Below, in pieces: positions 1 to 8,400 of a stretch of 64,000 bases of DNA (its first letter is position 1; every line of letters starts with the position of its first letter). The DNA is from Actinophytocola sp044466355. GTDB lineage: Bacteria; Actinomycetota; Actinomycetes; Mycobacteriales; Pseudonocardiaceae. Location: positions 496,001 through 560,000 of the forward strand of contig NZ_JBITMQ010000003.1 in the NCBI RefSeq assembly GCF_044466355.1, written 5' to 3'. The position numbers and the translations under genes are program-made. The notes under the pieces were generated by a model. That model did no database searches, was not told the DNA's origin, and saw only the letters and a list, made by a program, of their open reading frames with translations.

Positions 1-2
1 GT

Positions 3-1553
3 GTGGCCGAGTTCATCGCCGCCGAGGAGATGGGCCGGGCGCGCGGCTTCTGGTGGTCGCCGGACGGCACCCGGCTGCTGGTCGCCTTCACCGACAAGAG
101 CGCGGTCCGCCGGTGGCACATCGCCGACCCGGCCAACCCCGGCGCCGAGCCGAACGTGGTCGCCTACCCGGCGGCGGGCACCGACAACGTGACGCTGCGG
201 CTCGCGGTCGTCGGGCTCGACGGGTCGCGGGTGGAGGTCGACCGCGGCGACGACGAGTACTTCGTCACCGCCCACTGGAGCGCGAACGGCCCGCTCCTGA
301 TCGCGCAGCAGCCCCGTGACCAGCGGCGCATGACGGTCCGGTCGGTCGACGCGGACACCGGCGCGACGACCGTGCTCGCGGAGGACACCGACGACCGCTG
401 GGTGGAGATCGTGCCCGGTGTGCCCGCGTGGACCGCCGACGAGCGCCTGGTCCGGGTCGCGGTGGCCGACGGCTGGAACCGGCTCGTGGTCGACGGCAAG
501 GAGGTCACCCCACCCGGACTGCAGGTCCGCTCGGTGCTCGACGTCGGCGACGACGTGCTGTTCACCGCGTCCGCCGACGACCCGACGCAGGTGCACGTGT
601 ACCGGTGGGCCGACGACGGCGTCACGCGGGTGTCCACTTCGGACGGCGTGCACACGGCGGCGCGCGGCGGGGACGTCACGGTGCTGGCGGCCTGGTCGCT
701 CGACCACGCGGGCCCGAAGGTGTCGGTGCTGCGGAACGGTGCCCCGGCCGGTGAGATCGCGTCGCTCGCGGTGGAGCCGCCGGTGACGCCGAACGTACGG
801 CTGATGACCGTCGGCGAGCGGCGCCTGCGGGTCGCGCTGCTGTACCCGACGGACCACCGGCCGGGCACGAAGCTGCCGGTGCTGCTCGACCCCTACGGCG
901 GGCCGCACGCCCAGCGCGTGCTGTCCACACGGAACTCCTACCTGGGCGCGCAGTGGCTGGCGGACCAGGGTTTCGCGGTCCTCATCGCCGACGGGCGCGG
1001 CACGCCGGGCCGTGGTTCGGAGTGGGAGCGGGAGATCGCGTTCGACTTCGCGGGCGTCACGCTGGCCGACCAGGTCGACGCGCTGCAGGCGGTCGCGGCG
1101 TCCGAGCCCGACCTCGACCTGTCCACTGTGGCCATTCGGGGCTGGTCGTACGGCGGGTACCTGTCGGCGCTCGCGGTGCTGCGGCGGCCGGACGTGTTCC
1201 ACGCGGCGATCGCGGGCGCGCCGGTGACCGAGTGGCGGCTCTACGACACGCACTACACCGAGCGGTACCTGGGACACCCGGACGAGAAGGCCGACGTGTA
1301 CGACCGGAACTCGCTGATCGACGACGCGCCGGGGCTGGAGCGGCCGCTGCTGATCATCCACGGCCTGGCCGACGACAACGTCGTGGTGGCGCACTCGGTG
1401 CGGCTGTCCGCGGCACTGGTCGCGGCCGGTCGGCCCCATGCCCTGCTGCCACTGCCGGGCGTCACCCACATGACGCCACAGGACGACGAGGTCGCGGAGA
1501 ACTTCATGCTGATGCAGGTCCGCTGGCTGCGTGACGCGCTGGGGGTGGCGTGA
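3..1553 (+). CDS. S9 family prolyl oligopeptidase / dipeptidyl peptidase IV-like, 5' partial
   Basis: C-terminal 516 residues of a serine peptidase of the S9 family, which cleaves short peptides, often after proline. The first half is beta-propeller-like (DPP IV N-terminal domain) and the second half is the alpha/beta hydrolase domain. The nucleophile sits in GWSYGGY (Ser382 counted from base 3), with Asp457 in HGLADD and His489 in GVTHMTP completing the triad. Family members are usually about 650-750 residues, so roughly 150-200 N-terminal residues lie upstream of the window and the GTG at base 3 is not the real start. No secretion signal can be judged. The stop overlaps the next gene (TGATG), so the two are probably cotranscribed. 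Confidence 0.9.
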   Translation: MAEFIAAEEMGRARGFWWSPDGTRLLVAFTDKSAVRRWHIADPANPGAEPNVVAYPAAGTDNVTLRLAVVGLDGSRVEVDRGDDEYFVTAHWSANGPLLIAQQPRDQRRMTVRSVDADTGATTVLAEDTDDRWVEIVPGVPAWTADERLVRVAVADGWNRLVVDGKEVTPPGLQVRSVLDVGDDVLFTASADDPTQVHVYRWADDGVTRVSTSDGVHTAARGGDVTVLAAWSLDHAGPKVSVLRNGAPAGEIASLAVEPPVTPNVRLMTVGERRLRVALLYPTDHRPGTKLPVLLDPYGGPHAQRVLSTRNSYLGAQWLADQGFAVLIADGRGTPGRGSEWEREIAFDFAGVTLADQVDALQAVAASEPDLDLSTVAIRGWSYGGYLSALAVLRRPDVFHAAIAGAPVTEWRLYDTHYTERYLGHPDEKADVYDRNSLIDDAPGLERPLLIIHGLADDNVVVAHSVRLSAALVAAGRPHALLPLPGVTHMTPQDDEVAENFMLMQVRWLRDALGVA

Positions 1554-2503
1554 TGGACCGCTGGGGTCTGACGCTGCCGCTGACGGGCGTGCCGCTGCCC
1601 GCGCACCGTGACCTGGTGCGCTCGCTGCCCGACCTGGGGTACACGGACGTGTGGTCCGCGGAGACCGCGGGCACGGACGCGTTCACGCCCCTGGCGCTGG
1701 TGGCCGAGTGGGCGCCGGGCATGCGGCTGGGCACGGCCATCGCACCGGTCTACACCCGCGGCGCCGGCCTGCTCGCGATGCAGGCGGCGACGATCGCGGA
1801 GCTGGCGCCGGGCCGGTTCGTGCTGGGCATCGGCACGTCGACGCCGACGATCGTGACGAACTGGAACGCGTTGCCGTTCGAGGCGCCGTTCGCGCGGTCG
1901 CGGGACACGCTGCGGTTCCTGCGGGCGGCGCTGCGCGGCGACAAGGTGACGGATAAGTACGAGACGTTCGCCGTGTCGAAGTTCCGCCTCGAACGGCCGC
2001 CGACCCCGCCGCCGCAGGTGGTGCTGGCGGCACTGCGCCCGGGCATGCTGCGGCTGGCGGCCAGGGAGGCGGACGGCGCGATCACGAACTGGCTGGCGCC
2101 GTCGGACGTGCCGACCGTGCGGTCCGCGCTCGGCGACGAACCGGAACTGGTGGCCCGCATCTTCGTGTGCCCGACCACGGACGCCGCCGCGGCCCGCGGC
2201 CTGGGGCGGCTGCTGATCTCGAGCTACCTGACCGTGCCGGTCTACGCGGCGTTCCACGAGTGGCTGGGCCGCGGCGAGGCGCTGCGCGGCATGCACGAGG
2301 CCTGGGCGGCCGGTGACCGCCAGGCCGCGAACGCGGCGATCCCGGACGAGGTCGTGGACGAGCTGATCGTGCACGGCCCGCCGGAGAAGTGCCGGGAACG
2401 GGTCGCGGAGTACGTCGAACAGGGACTGACCACGCCGGTGATCTCGATCCTGCCGACGGGGGACGACCCGTCGGAGATGGTGCGGGCACTGGGCCGAGCC
2501 TGA
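1553..2503 (+). CDS. LLM class (luciferase-like, probably F420-dependent) oxidoreductase
   Basis: 316-residue TIM-barrel protein of the bacterial luciferase-like superfamily, which in actinomycetes mostly uses coenzyme F420. Visible family features are the N-terminal WGLTLPL strand, the GTAIAPVYTRG segment, LAPGRFVLGIGTSTP and the C-terminal HGPPEKCRERVAEY region common to F420-type members. The ATG at 1553 overlaps the preceding stop by one base; GTG at 1550 is an alternative in the same frame. The substrate cannot be inferred. It is followed by about 40 bases and then the palindromic repeat, and no strong terminator is visible. Confidence 0.85.
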   Translation: MDRWGLTLPLTGVPLPAHRDLVRSLPDLGYTDVWSAETAGTDAFTPLALVAEWAPGMRLGTAIAPVYTRGAGLLAMQAATIAELAPGRFVLGIGTSTPTIVTNWNALPFEAPFARSRDTLRFLRAALRGDKVTDKYETFAVSKFRLERPPTPPPQVVLAALRPGMLRLAAREADGAITNWLAPSDVPTVRSALGDEPELVARIFVCPTTDAAAARGLGRLLISSYLTVPVYAAFHEWLGRGEALRGMHEAWAAGDRQAANAAIPDEVVDELIVHGPPEKCRERVAEYVEQGLTTPVISILPTGDDPSEMVRALGRA

Positions 2504-2542
2504 CGGCGCGCAGCGCGAAGACCCCAGAACTGAACATGGGCG

Positions 2543-2700
2543 GCCTCCGGCCCCCCGAAAACCAGCCTACCGGCGACCGCCGACATTCCCGGCCCGCCGA
2601 ACCCCGCCTGTGGACAAACCCGGCACCTGTGGACAACCCGTCCGCGGCCGGGGCTCGTTGTCGGTGGTGCCCCGTACGCTGGAAACCGGGGGCCGGAGGG
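2543..2700. repeat. Palindromic intergenic repeat, copy A (DnaA boxes plus outward promoter-like motifs)
   Basis: An imperfect palindrome about 157 bases long. The outer arms are CCTCCGGCCCCC (2544-2555) and GGGGGCCGGAGG (2688-2699). Inside them are two outward-facing promoter-like motifs (minus strand 2585-2564, plus strand 2658-2680). The middle carries TGTGGACAA twice (2609-2617 and 2628-2636), which is the reverse complement of the actinobacterial DnaA box TTGTCCACA. The 20 bases at 2621-2640 match 9269-9288 of copy B exactly but in inverse orientation. The shared architecture with copy B marks this as a repeat family rather than ordinary spacer. Confidence 0.75.
2658..2680 (+). promoter_or_regulatory. 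Promoter-like motif TTGTCGGTG-N8-TACGCT
   Basis: The sequence matches the actinobacterial RecA-independent DNA-damage promoter pattern recognised with PafBC (TTGTCRGTG, 8 bases, TAnnnT). Here the left element is TTGTCGGTG (2658-2666) and the right element TACGCT (2675-2680). A start point near 2687 would feed the siderophore operon. The fit to the pattern is seen directly; activity or PafBC dependence is inferred. Confidence 0.45.
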
Positions 2701-2705
2701 CACCC

Positions 2706-2804
2706 GTGACACCGTCGCCCACCAGGAGGTCCAGTACAGTCCTCTCGAAGTTAGGTTTGCCTAAGAAGGAGTCCCATGCTGGCCAGTTCCGAGTCGGTTC
2801 GTGA
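2706..2804 (+). CDS. Candidate 32-residue leader ORF overlapping the decarboxylase start
   Basis: GTG at 2706 lies 6 bases after GGAGG (2695-2699), in the same position relative to the promoter-like motif as the ATG of the AtuA-like gene behind copy B. It encodes a short basic peptide (begins VTPSPTRRSS), spans the iron box and ends 29 bases inside the next gene in another frame. It has no recognisable similarity and could be chance; if translated it could couple to the decarboxylase gene. Confidence 0.2.
   Translation: MTPSPTRRSSTVLSKLGLPKKESHAGQFRVGS
2746..2764 (+). promoter_or_regulatory. IdeR/DmdR-type iron box
   Basis: TTAGGTTTGCCTAA (2751-2764) has TTAGG/CCTAA inverted arms. The 19-base window 2746-2764 matches about 13 of 19 positions of the DtxR-family iron-box consensus (TTAGGTTAGGCTAACCTAA). 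It lies 11 bases before the first siderophore gene, overlapping the region just ahead of the ribosome binding site AAGGAG (2766-2771). This is the standard place for Fe2+-dependent repression, so the operon is expected to switch on in iron starvation. Confidence 0.7.
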
Positions 2805-4074
2805 CCTCGTCACGGTGGCACTCGACGCCGTGACGGCGGCCGCTCCGGCCCGGCCCGTGCCTCCCGGCGGGCCCGCCGCGGTGGCCGCGACCCTCGACGT
2901 CGACCTCCTTCCCGACGACGGGATCGGCGAGAAGGCCGCGCTCGACCAGCTCAGCAGGCTCCTCGTGCTCGGCTCCGTCGACCCGTCCCACGCCTGGTGC
3001 GCCGCCCACCTGCACGGGCCACCGCTCGCCGTCTCCGCCGCGGCCGACCTCGTCGCCAGCATGCTCAACCCCTCCATGGACTCCTGGGACCAGGCGCCCA
3101 TCGCGAGCGAACTCGAGTCGGCGCTGACCGCCGCCATCGCCCGGCTCGCCGGGCACGCCGACGCCGTGATCACCAGTGGCGGCACCGAATCCAACCTCAT
3201 CGGGCTCCTCCTCGCCCGCGAGGCGCACGGCACCGTCCAACCCGTCTGCGGCCGCAACGCCCACCACAGCATCGCCCGCGCGGCGTGGCTGCTCGGGCTC
3301 CCCGCGCCGGTGCTCGTCGACTGCGAACACGGGCGCCTGCGCGTCGATCACCTCCGCGACACCCTGGCCACGCTTGACCGGCCCGCCGCCGTGTTCGCCA
3401 CCGCGGGCACCACCGACACCGGCGCCATCGACCCCATCGCCGACATCCGGGCAGCGGCACCGGACGCGTGGCTGCACGTCGACGCCTCCTACGGCGGTGC
3501 TGCCCTCTTCAGCGACCGGCTCGCGCCGCTGCTCGCCGGGCTCGCCGACGCCGACTCCGCCGCCATCGACCTGCACAAGTTCGGCTGGCAGCCCATCGCG
3601 GCCGGGGTGCTCGCCACCAAGCGGCCGTTGACGGCGCTGGACGTCCGCGCCGACTACCTCAACGCGGAGGACGACACCGACGCCGGGCTGCCCGACCTGC
3701 TCGGCCGGTCCCTGCGCACGTCGCGGCGGCCGGACGCGTTCAAGATCGCCGTGACGTTGCGTGCCCTGGGGCGCCGGGGGATGGGGCAGCTCGTCGAGCA
3801 CTGCTGCGCGGTCGCCGCCGAGGTGGCCGACCTCGTCGAACGGCATCCGGGCCTGGAACTCTGGGCGCGCCCCGAACTGTCCACTGTGGTCTTCCGGCCG
3901 ACCGGTGCGGCCGACGACGAGGTGGCCGCGATCCGGCGCCGGCTGCTCGAGGACGGCACCGCCGTGCTCGGCCGCGCCACCGTCGACGGGCAGGTGTGGC
4001 TCAAGCTGACCCTCCTGCGCCCCACCGCGACCGCCGCTGAGTACGCCGGTCTGCTCGACCTGGTCGCGCCGTGA
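2776..4074 (+). CDS. PLP-dependent group II amino acid decarboxylase (siderophore DesA-like)
   Basis: 432 residues, fold-type I PLP decarboxylase of the DesA/DAB-decarboxylase family, which makes a diamine (cadaverine, putrescine or diaminopropane) from a basic amino acid. The PLP lysine is K268 in DLHKFGWQP; the glycine-rich TSGGTESN segment near residue 135 and HVDASYGGAA near 235 are typical cofactor contacts. The ATG at 2776 follows AAGGAG by four bases. It begins a four-gene overlapping operon immediately behind an iron box, so it should supply the diamine for hydroxamate formation. Lysine is the likeliest substrate by analogy with desferrioxamine pathways, but the sequence does not prove it. 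Confidence 0.85.
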   Translation: MLASSESVRDLVTVALDAVTAAAPARPVPPGGPAAVAATLDVDLLPDDGIGEKAALDQLSRLLVLGSVDPSHAWCAAHLHGPPLAVSAAADLVASMLNPSMDSWDQAPIASELESALTAAIARLAGHADAVITSGGTESNLIGLLLAREAHGTVQPVCGRNAHHSIARAAWLLGLPAPVLVDCEHGRLRVDHLRDTLATLDRPAAVFATAGTTDTGAIDPIADIRAAAPDAWLHVDASYGGAALFSDRLAPLLAGLADADSAAIDLHKFGWQPIAAGVLATKRPLTALDVRADYLNAEDDTDAGLPDLLGRSLRTSRRPDAFKIAVTLRALGRRGMGQLVEHCCAVAAEVADLVERHPGLELWARPELSTVVFRPTGAADDEVAAIRRRLLEDGTAVLGRATVDGQVWLKLTLLRPTATAAEYAGLLDLVAP

Positions 4075-5339
4075 TCTCCGACGCCACCTACGACCTCGTC
4101 GGCGTCGGCATCGGTCCCGCCAACCTGTCGCTCGCCGCGCTCGCCGAACCGCTCGACGGGCTGCACACCGCGTTCTTCGAGCGGGAGAGCGCGTTCCGCT
4201 GGCATCCCGGCCTGATGATCGACGGCGCCGCGCTTCAGGTGCCGTTCCTCGCCGACCTCGTGTCCCTCGTGGACCCGACGAGCCAGCTGTCGTTCCTCGC
4301 CTACCTGCGAGACCGCGAACGGTTGTACCCGTTCTACTTCGCGGAGAAGTTCCACATCCCGCGCGCCGAGTACGCCGACTACTGCGCGTGGGTGAGCCGC
4401 CGCCTGCCCACCCTGCGGTTCGACCAGACCGCGCGCGCCATCCGCTGGTCGGCGGCCGACGAGGCGTTCGAGTTGGACGTCGCGCCGGCCGGACGGGTGC
4501 TGGCCCGCAACGTGGTGCTCGGGGTCGGGACGGAACCGAAGGTCCCGGCACCGCTCGAACCGTTCGCCGTGCACTCCGCCGACTACCTGCCCGCCCGCGA
4601 CCGGCTCGTCGCCACCCCCGACGTCACCGTCGTCGGCTCGGGGCAGTCGGGTGCCGAGGTGTTCCTCGACCTGCTGCGGGCACGTCCCGCGGGCCAGGGT
4701 CGGTTGCGCTGGCTCACCAGGACCCCGGCGTTCGCGCCCATGGAGTACTCCAAGCTCGGCCTCGAACAGTTCACACCGGACTACACGCGTTTCTTCCACG
4801 GCCTCGACGAACCGGTCCGCGACCGGCTCGTGCCCGCGCAGTGGCAGCTGTACAAGGCGATCAGCGCCGAGACCATCGCCGACATCTTCGACGAGCTGTA
4901 CCGGCGGACCGTCGGCGGCGGCTGGCCGGACGTCGTGCTCGCACCGGGAGTCGAGGTCACCGCCGCCGAGCAGGCCGCCGACGGCGTCGAGCTGACGCTG
5001 CGGCACGTGCACCAGGGTGGTCAGGCAACAGTCACGACCGACGCGATCGTGTGCGCGACCGGTTACCAGGAACGGGATCTGGGCGACCTGCTCGGTCCAC
5101 TCGGGACGGAACTGGACCGCGACGCGGCGGGCAGGATCGTCGTCGACGCCGACTACCGCGTCGGCACCGCCACGCCGGGCGCGCTCTACGTGCAGAACGC
5201 CGAACGGCACACGCACGGCGTCGGCGCGCCCGACCTCGGGCTCATCGCGTGGCGGGCCGCGACGATCCTCAACTCGGTGTGCGGCAAGAAGGTCTATCCG
5301 CTGCCGGAGCGGACCGCGTTCACCACCTTCGGATTGTGA
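4071..5339 (+). CDS. Diamine / L-lysine or L-ornithine N-monooxygenase (DesB-like)
   Basis: 422-residue flavin N-hydroxylase of the IucD/SidA/DesB family, which uses FAD, NADPH and O2 to turn a terminal amine into a hydroxylamine. The FAD motif GVGIGPAN is at residues 11-18, the NADPH-binding GSGQSGAE begins at 189, and the C-terminal CATGY motif is near 330. The GTG start at 4071 overlaps the decarboxylase stop in a GTGA, so the two proteins are translationally coupled. Substrate is expected to be the diamine made by the preceding enzyme. Confidence 0.9.
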   Translation: MISDATYDLVGVGIGPANLSLAALAEPLDGLHTAFFERESAFRWHPGLMIDGAALQVPFLADLVSLVDPTSQLSFLAYLRDRERLYPFYFAEKFHIPRAEYADYCAWVSRRLPTLRFDQTARAIRWSAADEAFELDVAPAGRVLARNVVLGVGTEPKVPAPLEPFAVHSADYLPARDRLVATPDVTVVGSGQSGAEVFLDLLRARPAGQGRLRWLTRTPAFAPMEYSKLGLEQFTPDYTRFFHGLDEPVRDRLVPAQWQLYKAISAETIADIFDELYRRTVGGGWPDVVLAPGVEVTAAEQAADGVELTLRHVHQGGQATVTTDAIVCATGYQERDLGDLLGPLGTELDRDAAGRIVVDADYRVGTATPGALYVQNAERHTHGVGAPDLGLIAWRAATILNSVCGKKVYPLPERTAFTTFGL

Positions 5340-5347
5340 GGACTCCA

Positions 5348-7084
5348 GTGCTGACGACCTGGCGGCACGCCGGTGCCCTGATCACGCACAAGATGCTCGG
5401 CGAGCTGAGCTACGAGGGTCTGTTCGTGCCCGAGGTGGACGGTGCCGAGTACGTGCTCGCGCTGCCGGACGTGACCTACCGGTTCCGTGCGCGACGCGGG
5501 GCGTTCGAGACGTGGCACGTCGAGCCGGGCAGCGCCACCCGCGACGGCGAACCGGTGGCCGACCCCCGTCAGCTCGTGGTCGACGCGCGCAAACAACTGG
5601 GGCTCACCGGGTTGCGGCTCGCGGACGTGCTGGCCGAGCTGACCGCGACGGTCGCCAACGAGGCCGCCCGGCTGGCGCACGCGCCCACCGCGGCCGAGCT
5701 GATCGCCATGGACTACGACCACGCCGACGGCCACCTCACCGGCCACCCCCGGCTCGTGCTCAACAAGGGCCGCGTCGGGTTCTCCGCACGCGACCGCGAG
5801 GTGTACGCACCCGAGTCGGGCAAGGCGTTCGCGCTGCGGTGGTTCGCCGTGCACCGTGACTTCGCGTCGTTCCGGTGTGTGTCCGAGCTGTCCGAGGAAA
5901 AGCTGCTGACCGAGGAACTCGGCGAACTGTACGACGAGTTCCGCGCCGGTCTGCCCAACCCGGACGACTACGTGCTGGTGCCGGTGCACCCGTGGCAGGC
6001 CGACGAGATCATCGGCACGCTCTACGCCGCCGAGGTGGCGGCGGGCACCGTCGTGCCGGTCGGGTTCAGCTCGGACGCGTACCTGCCGCACCAGACCGTC
6101 CGCACGCTCGCCAACGTCACCCACCCGACGCGCCGGGACGTGAAGACCGCGGTGTCGGTGCGGAACACGCTGGTCTACAGAGGACTGGCCCAGGCGGCGA
6201 CACTGGCCGCGCCTGCCGTCACGACCTGGCTGCGGTCGATCAGCGCCGCGGACCCGTTGCTGGACGAGGAGTACCGGTTCGAGCTGCTGGGCGAGGTCGC
6301 GAGCGTCTCGGTGAAACACCCGCTGTTCGGGCACATCGACGAGCTGCCCTACCGGTTCCACGAGACGCTCGGCGCGCTGTGGCGGGAGCCGCTGCGGGTC
6401 CGTGTCGGGGCCGGTGAGCGCGCGTTGTCGTTCGCCGCGCTGCCCTACCGCGGCCCGGACGGCGAGGCGGTGCTCACCCGGCTGATCCGCGAGTCCGGTG
6501 TGGACACCGCGGAGTGGCTGCGCACGTGGCTCGACCTGTTCCTCACCCCGTTGCTGCACTGGCTCCTGCGGTACGGCGTCGGTTTCTGCCCGCACGGCCA
6601 GAACCTGATCCTGGTCACCGACGAGCACGGCCTGCCGGTGCGCGTCGCGATCAAGGACTTCGCGCAGGGCGTCGACCTGATGGACGAGGAGCTGCCCGAG
6701 TACGCGACGCTCGCGCCGGAGGCGAACGCGGACATGCTGAGGTGGGCGCCGCACCTGCTCGCGCAGTCCCTGTTCAGCTCCGTTTTCGCGGGTCAGCTGC
6801 GGTTCCTGGCGGAGATCCTGCACGACGACCTCGGCTACCCGCGGGCCGCGCTGTGGGCTCAGGTCCGCGAGATCGTGCGCCGCTACCGCGACGAGCACCC
6901 GGAGAGCGCTCGCCGGTTCGACGCCTGCCTGCTGTTCGCGCCCGACGTCGAACGCGTCACCCTCAACCGCGAACACCTGGCGGGACAGGGCTTCGACAAG
7001 GTCGACCGGGACGACGAGTTCGACGTGCGCTTCGGCCGCGCCAAGAACCCGCTCCACGCCCCCGACCCGGACGGCGCCTGGTGA
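5348..7084 (+). CDS. NRPS-independent siderophore (NIS) synthetase, IucA/IucC/DesD family
   Basis: 578 residues, close to the usual 590 of DesD. NIS synthetases adenylate a carboxylate and join it to an amine or hydroxylamine. Visible family features are GHPRLVLNKGRVGFS (from residue 132), HPWQADEI, the RNTLVYRG segment, HGQNLI (His416) and KDFAQGVDL (Lys436) in the palm domain. GTG at 5348 lies 8 bases after the monooxygenase stop. In desferrioxamine operons this gene is preceded by an acyltransferase (DesC); that gene is absent here. The product class is therefore uncertain. Confidence 0.9.
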   Translation: MLTTWRHAGALITHKMLGELSYEGLFVPEVDGAEYVLALPDVTYRFRARRGAFETWHVEPGSATRDGEPVADPRQLVVDARKQLGLTGLRLADVLAELTATVANEAARLAHAPTAAELIAMDYDHADGHLTGHPRLVLNKGRVGFSARDREVYAPESGKAFALRWFAVHRDFASFRCVSELSEEKLLTEELGELYDEFRAGLPNPDDYVLVPVHPWQADEIIGTLYAAEVAAGTVVPVGFSSDAYLPHQTVRTLANVTHPTRRDVKTAVSVRNTLVYRGLAQAATLAAPAVTTWLRSISAADPLLDEEYRFELLGEVASVSVKHPLFGHIDELPYRFHETLGALWREPLRVRVGAGERALSFAALPYRGPDGEAVLTRLIRESGVDTAEWLRTWLDLFLTPLLHWLLRYGVGFCPHGQNLILVTDEHGLPVRVAIKDFAQGVDLMDEELPEYATLAPEANADMLRWAPHLLAQSLFSSVFAGQLRFLAEILHDDLGYPRAALWAQVREIVRRYRDEHPESARRFDACLLFAPDVERVTLNREHLAGQGFDKVDRDDEFDVRFGRAKNPLHAPDPDGAW

Positions 7085-8352
7085 TCGTCAGTCCCCGCCC
7101 GCGCGGGCCGCGCTCGCTGGCGGCGCGCGCGTCGACGGCCGAGTCCGTCGCGGCGGAGCTGCGGGCACGGATCGACGACGGCACGGTCCGGCGGGTGACG
7201 TTGCTGGTGCCCGACCCGCACGCCCGGTTCGCGGCCGTGGAGCTGGGTGCCCGGTTCTTCGCCGACACCGTGCCGGCGGACGGCTACGGGCTCTGCACGT
7301 ACGCGTTCGCGTGGAACCCGGAACGCGAGGCGGTGGCGGCGCCGGTGTTCGAGCCGTACACCACGACCTACGGTGACCTGCGGCTGCGACCCGACCTGTG
7401 TTCGGTAGTCCTGGACGGCGACGACGGCGTGCTGGTGGTCTGCGACGCGGAGGACGTCGAGTTCGCGCCACGCACGGTGCTGCGGGGGCAGGTGGAGCTG
7501 GCCGAGGCGGCGGGCTACGTGCCGTCGGCGGGCATCGAGCACGAGGTCACGTTCACCACGCCGTCCGGCGAGCCCCTGGTGACCGAGGGTCTCGACTACG
7601 CGGCAGGCGGCCTCGACCCGCTGCGCCCGTACCTGACAGCTGTCAGGTACGCGGTGGATCACCTGGGCGTCGAGTCGCTGCGGGGCGAGTGCCACCCCGG
7701 TCAGTACGAGGTCGTCCTCGGCCACCGCGACGCACTCGCCGCCTGCGACGACGCCCTGCTGCAGCAGCTGCTGGTGCGCCGGGTCGCCGCCGAACACGGT
7801 GTGCGGGCGGGGTACCTGGCGGCGGAGCGGCCGGGCGCGGGCAGTTCGTGCCACGTGCACATCTCGCTGTCGCCGGACTTCCCGCTGGAGCACTTCATCG
7901 CTGGGGTGCTGCGGGCGGCGCCGGACCTGACCCCGTTCTGGGCGCCGACGTGGAACTCCTACGTCCGGCTGCGGACCGCGGACTTCTCGCCGCGTGTCGT
8001 GCGGTGGGGCGTCGACGACCGGACGGCGTCGGTCCGCGTGGCCGGGTCGGGCGGGTCGCGGCGCGCCGAGGTCCGGTTCGCCGGGGCCGACGCGCAGCCG
8101 CACCTGGTCGTCGCCGCGATCCTGGCGGCCGGGCTGTGGGGGATCCGCGAGGAGCTGACGCCGCCGGCCCCGACCGAGCTGCCGTCGACGCCGTGGCAGG
8201 CGCGGGCGGCGCTGGCGTCGTCGGAGCTGGCGAGGGAGTTGCTGGGGGAGTCCGTGGTCGAGGCGCAGCTGGCCCACCTGGACGAGGAGATCGAGGCGGG
8301 CCTGACCGCGGTCACCGACTGGCAACGCCGCCGGGGCGACCTCCGCCGATAA
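7081..8352 (+). CDS. Glutamine-synthetase-fold ligase in the siderophore operon
   Basis: 423 residues with the catalytic domain of the glutamine synthetase / gamma-glutamylpolyamine synthetase superfamily, which forms an acyl phosphate and joins it to ammonia or an amine. The metal and ATP motifs are kept: GIEHE (Glu153, Glu155), GECHPGQYE (202-210), SSCHVHIS (His258, His260), NSYVRL and RRAEVRFAGADAQPHL. The GTG at 7081 overlaps the NIS synthetase stop in a GTGA, so it is translationally coupled to the siderophore genes. PuuA-like members act on diamines, so I infer that it acylates the diamine or N-hydroxydiamine in place of the missing acyltransferase. Ordinary nitrogen assimilation is unlikely given the context. 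Confidence 0.8.
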   Translation: MIVSPRPRGPRSLAARASTAESVAAELRARIDDGTVRRVTLLVPDPHARFAAVELGARFFADTVPADGYGLCTYAFAWNPEREAVAAPVFEPYTTTYGDLRLRPDLCSVVLDGDDGVLVVCDAEDVEFAPRTVLRGQVELAEAAGYVPSAGIEHEVTFTTPSGEPLVTEGLDYAAGGLDPLRPYLTAVRYAVDHLGVESLRGECHPGQYEVVLGHRDALAACDDALLQQLLVRRVAAEHGVRAGYLAAERPGAGSSCHVHISLSPDFPLEHFIAGVLRAAPDLTPFWAPTWNSYVRLRTADFSPRVVRWGVDDRTASVRVAGSGGSRRAEVRFAGADAQPHLVVAAILAAGLWGIREELTPPAPTELPSTPWQARAALASSELARELLGESVVEAQLAHLDEEIEAGLTAVTDWQRRRGDLRR

Positions 8353-8355
8353 AAA

Positions 8356-8367
8356 CAAGCATGCTTG
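8356..8367. promoter_or_regulatory. Perfect 12-base palindrome CAAGCATGCTTG, probable TetR-type operator
   Basis: The palindrome lies just after the siderophore operon stop and 33 bases before the start of the TIGR03084 gene, within an AT-richer stretch, so it probably overlaps that gene's promoter. Motifs of this AAGCATGCTT kind are common TetR-family operators in actinomycetes. No TetR gene is adjacent, so the cognate regulator is unknown. Confidence 0.5.
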
Positions 8368-8400
8368 CTTGAATGCGTCGCGCGTGCCATCGTGGACCGC

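Noticed and set aside
2761..4551. Long minus-strand open frame (596 codons) opposite the decarboxylase and monooxygenase genes
   Set aside because: Arg/Gly/Pro-rich low-complexity translation typical of antisense frames in GC-rich DNA; the plus-strand genes have clear families and motifs.
7081..8352. Housekeeping glutamine synthetase
   Set aside because: Sequence and context (last gene of an iron-controlled siderophore operon, N-terminus unlike GlnA) do not fit a GlnA nitrogen-assimilation enzyme.
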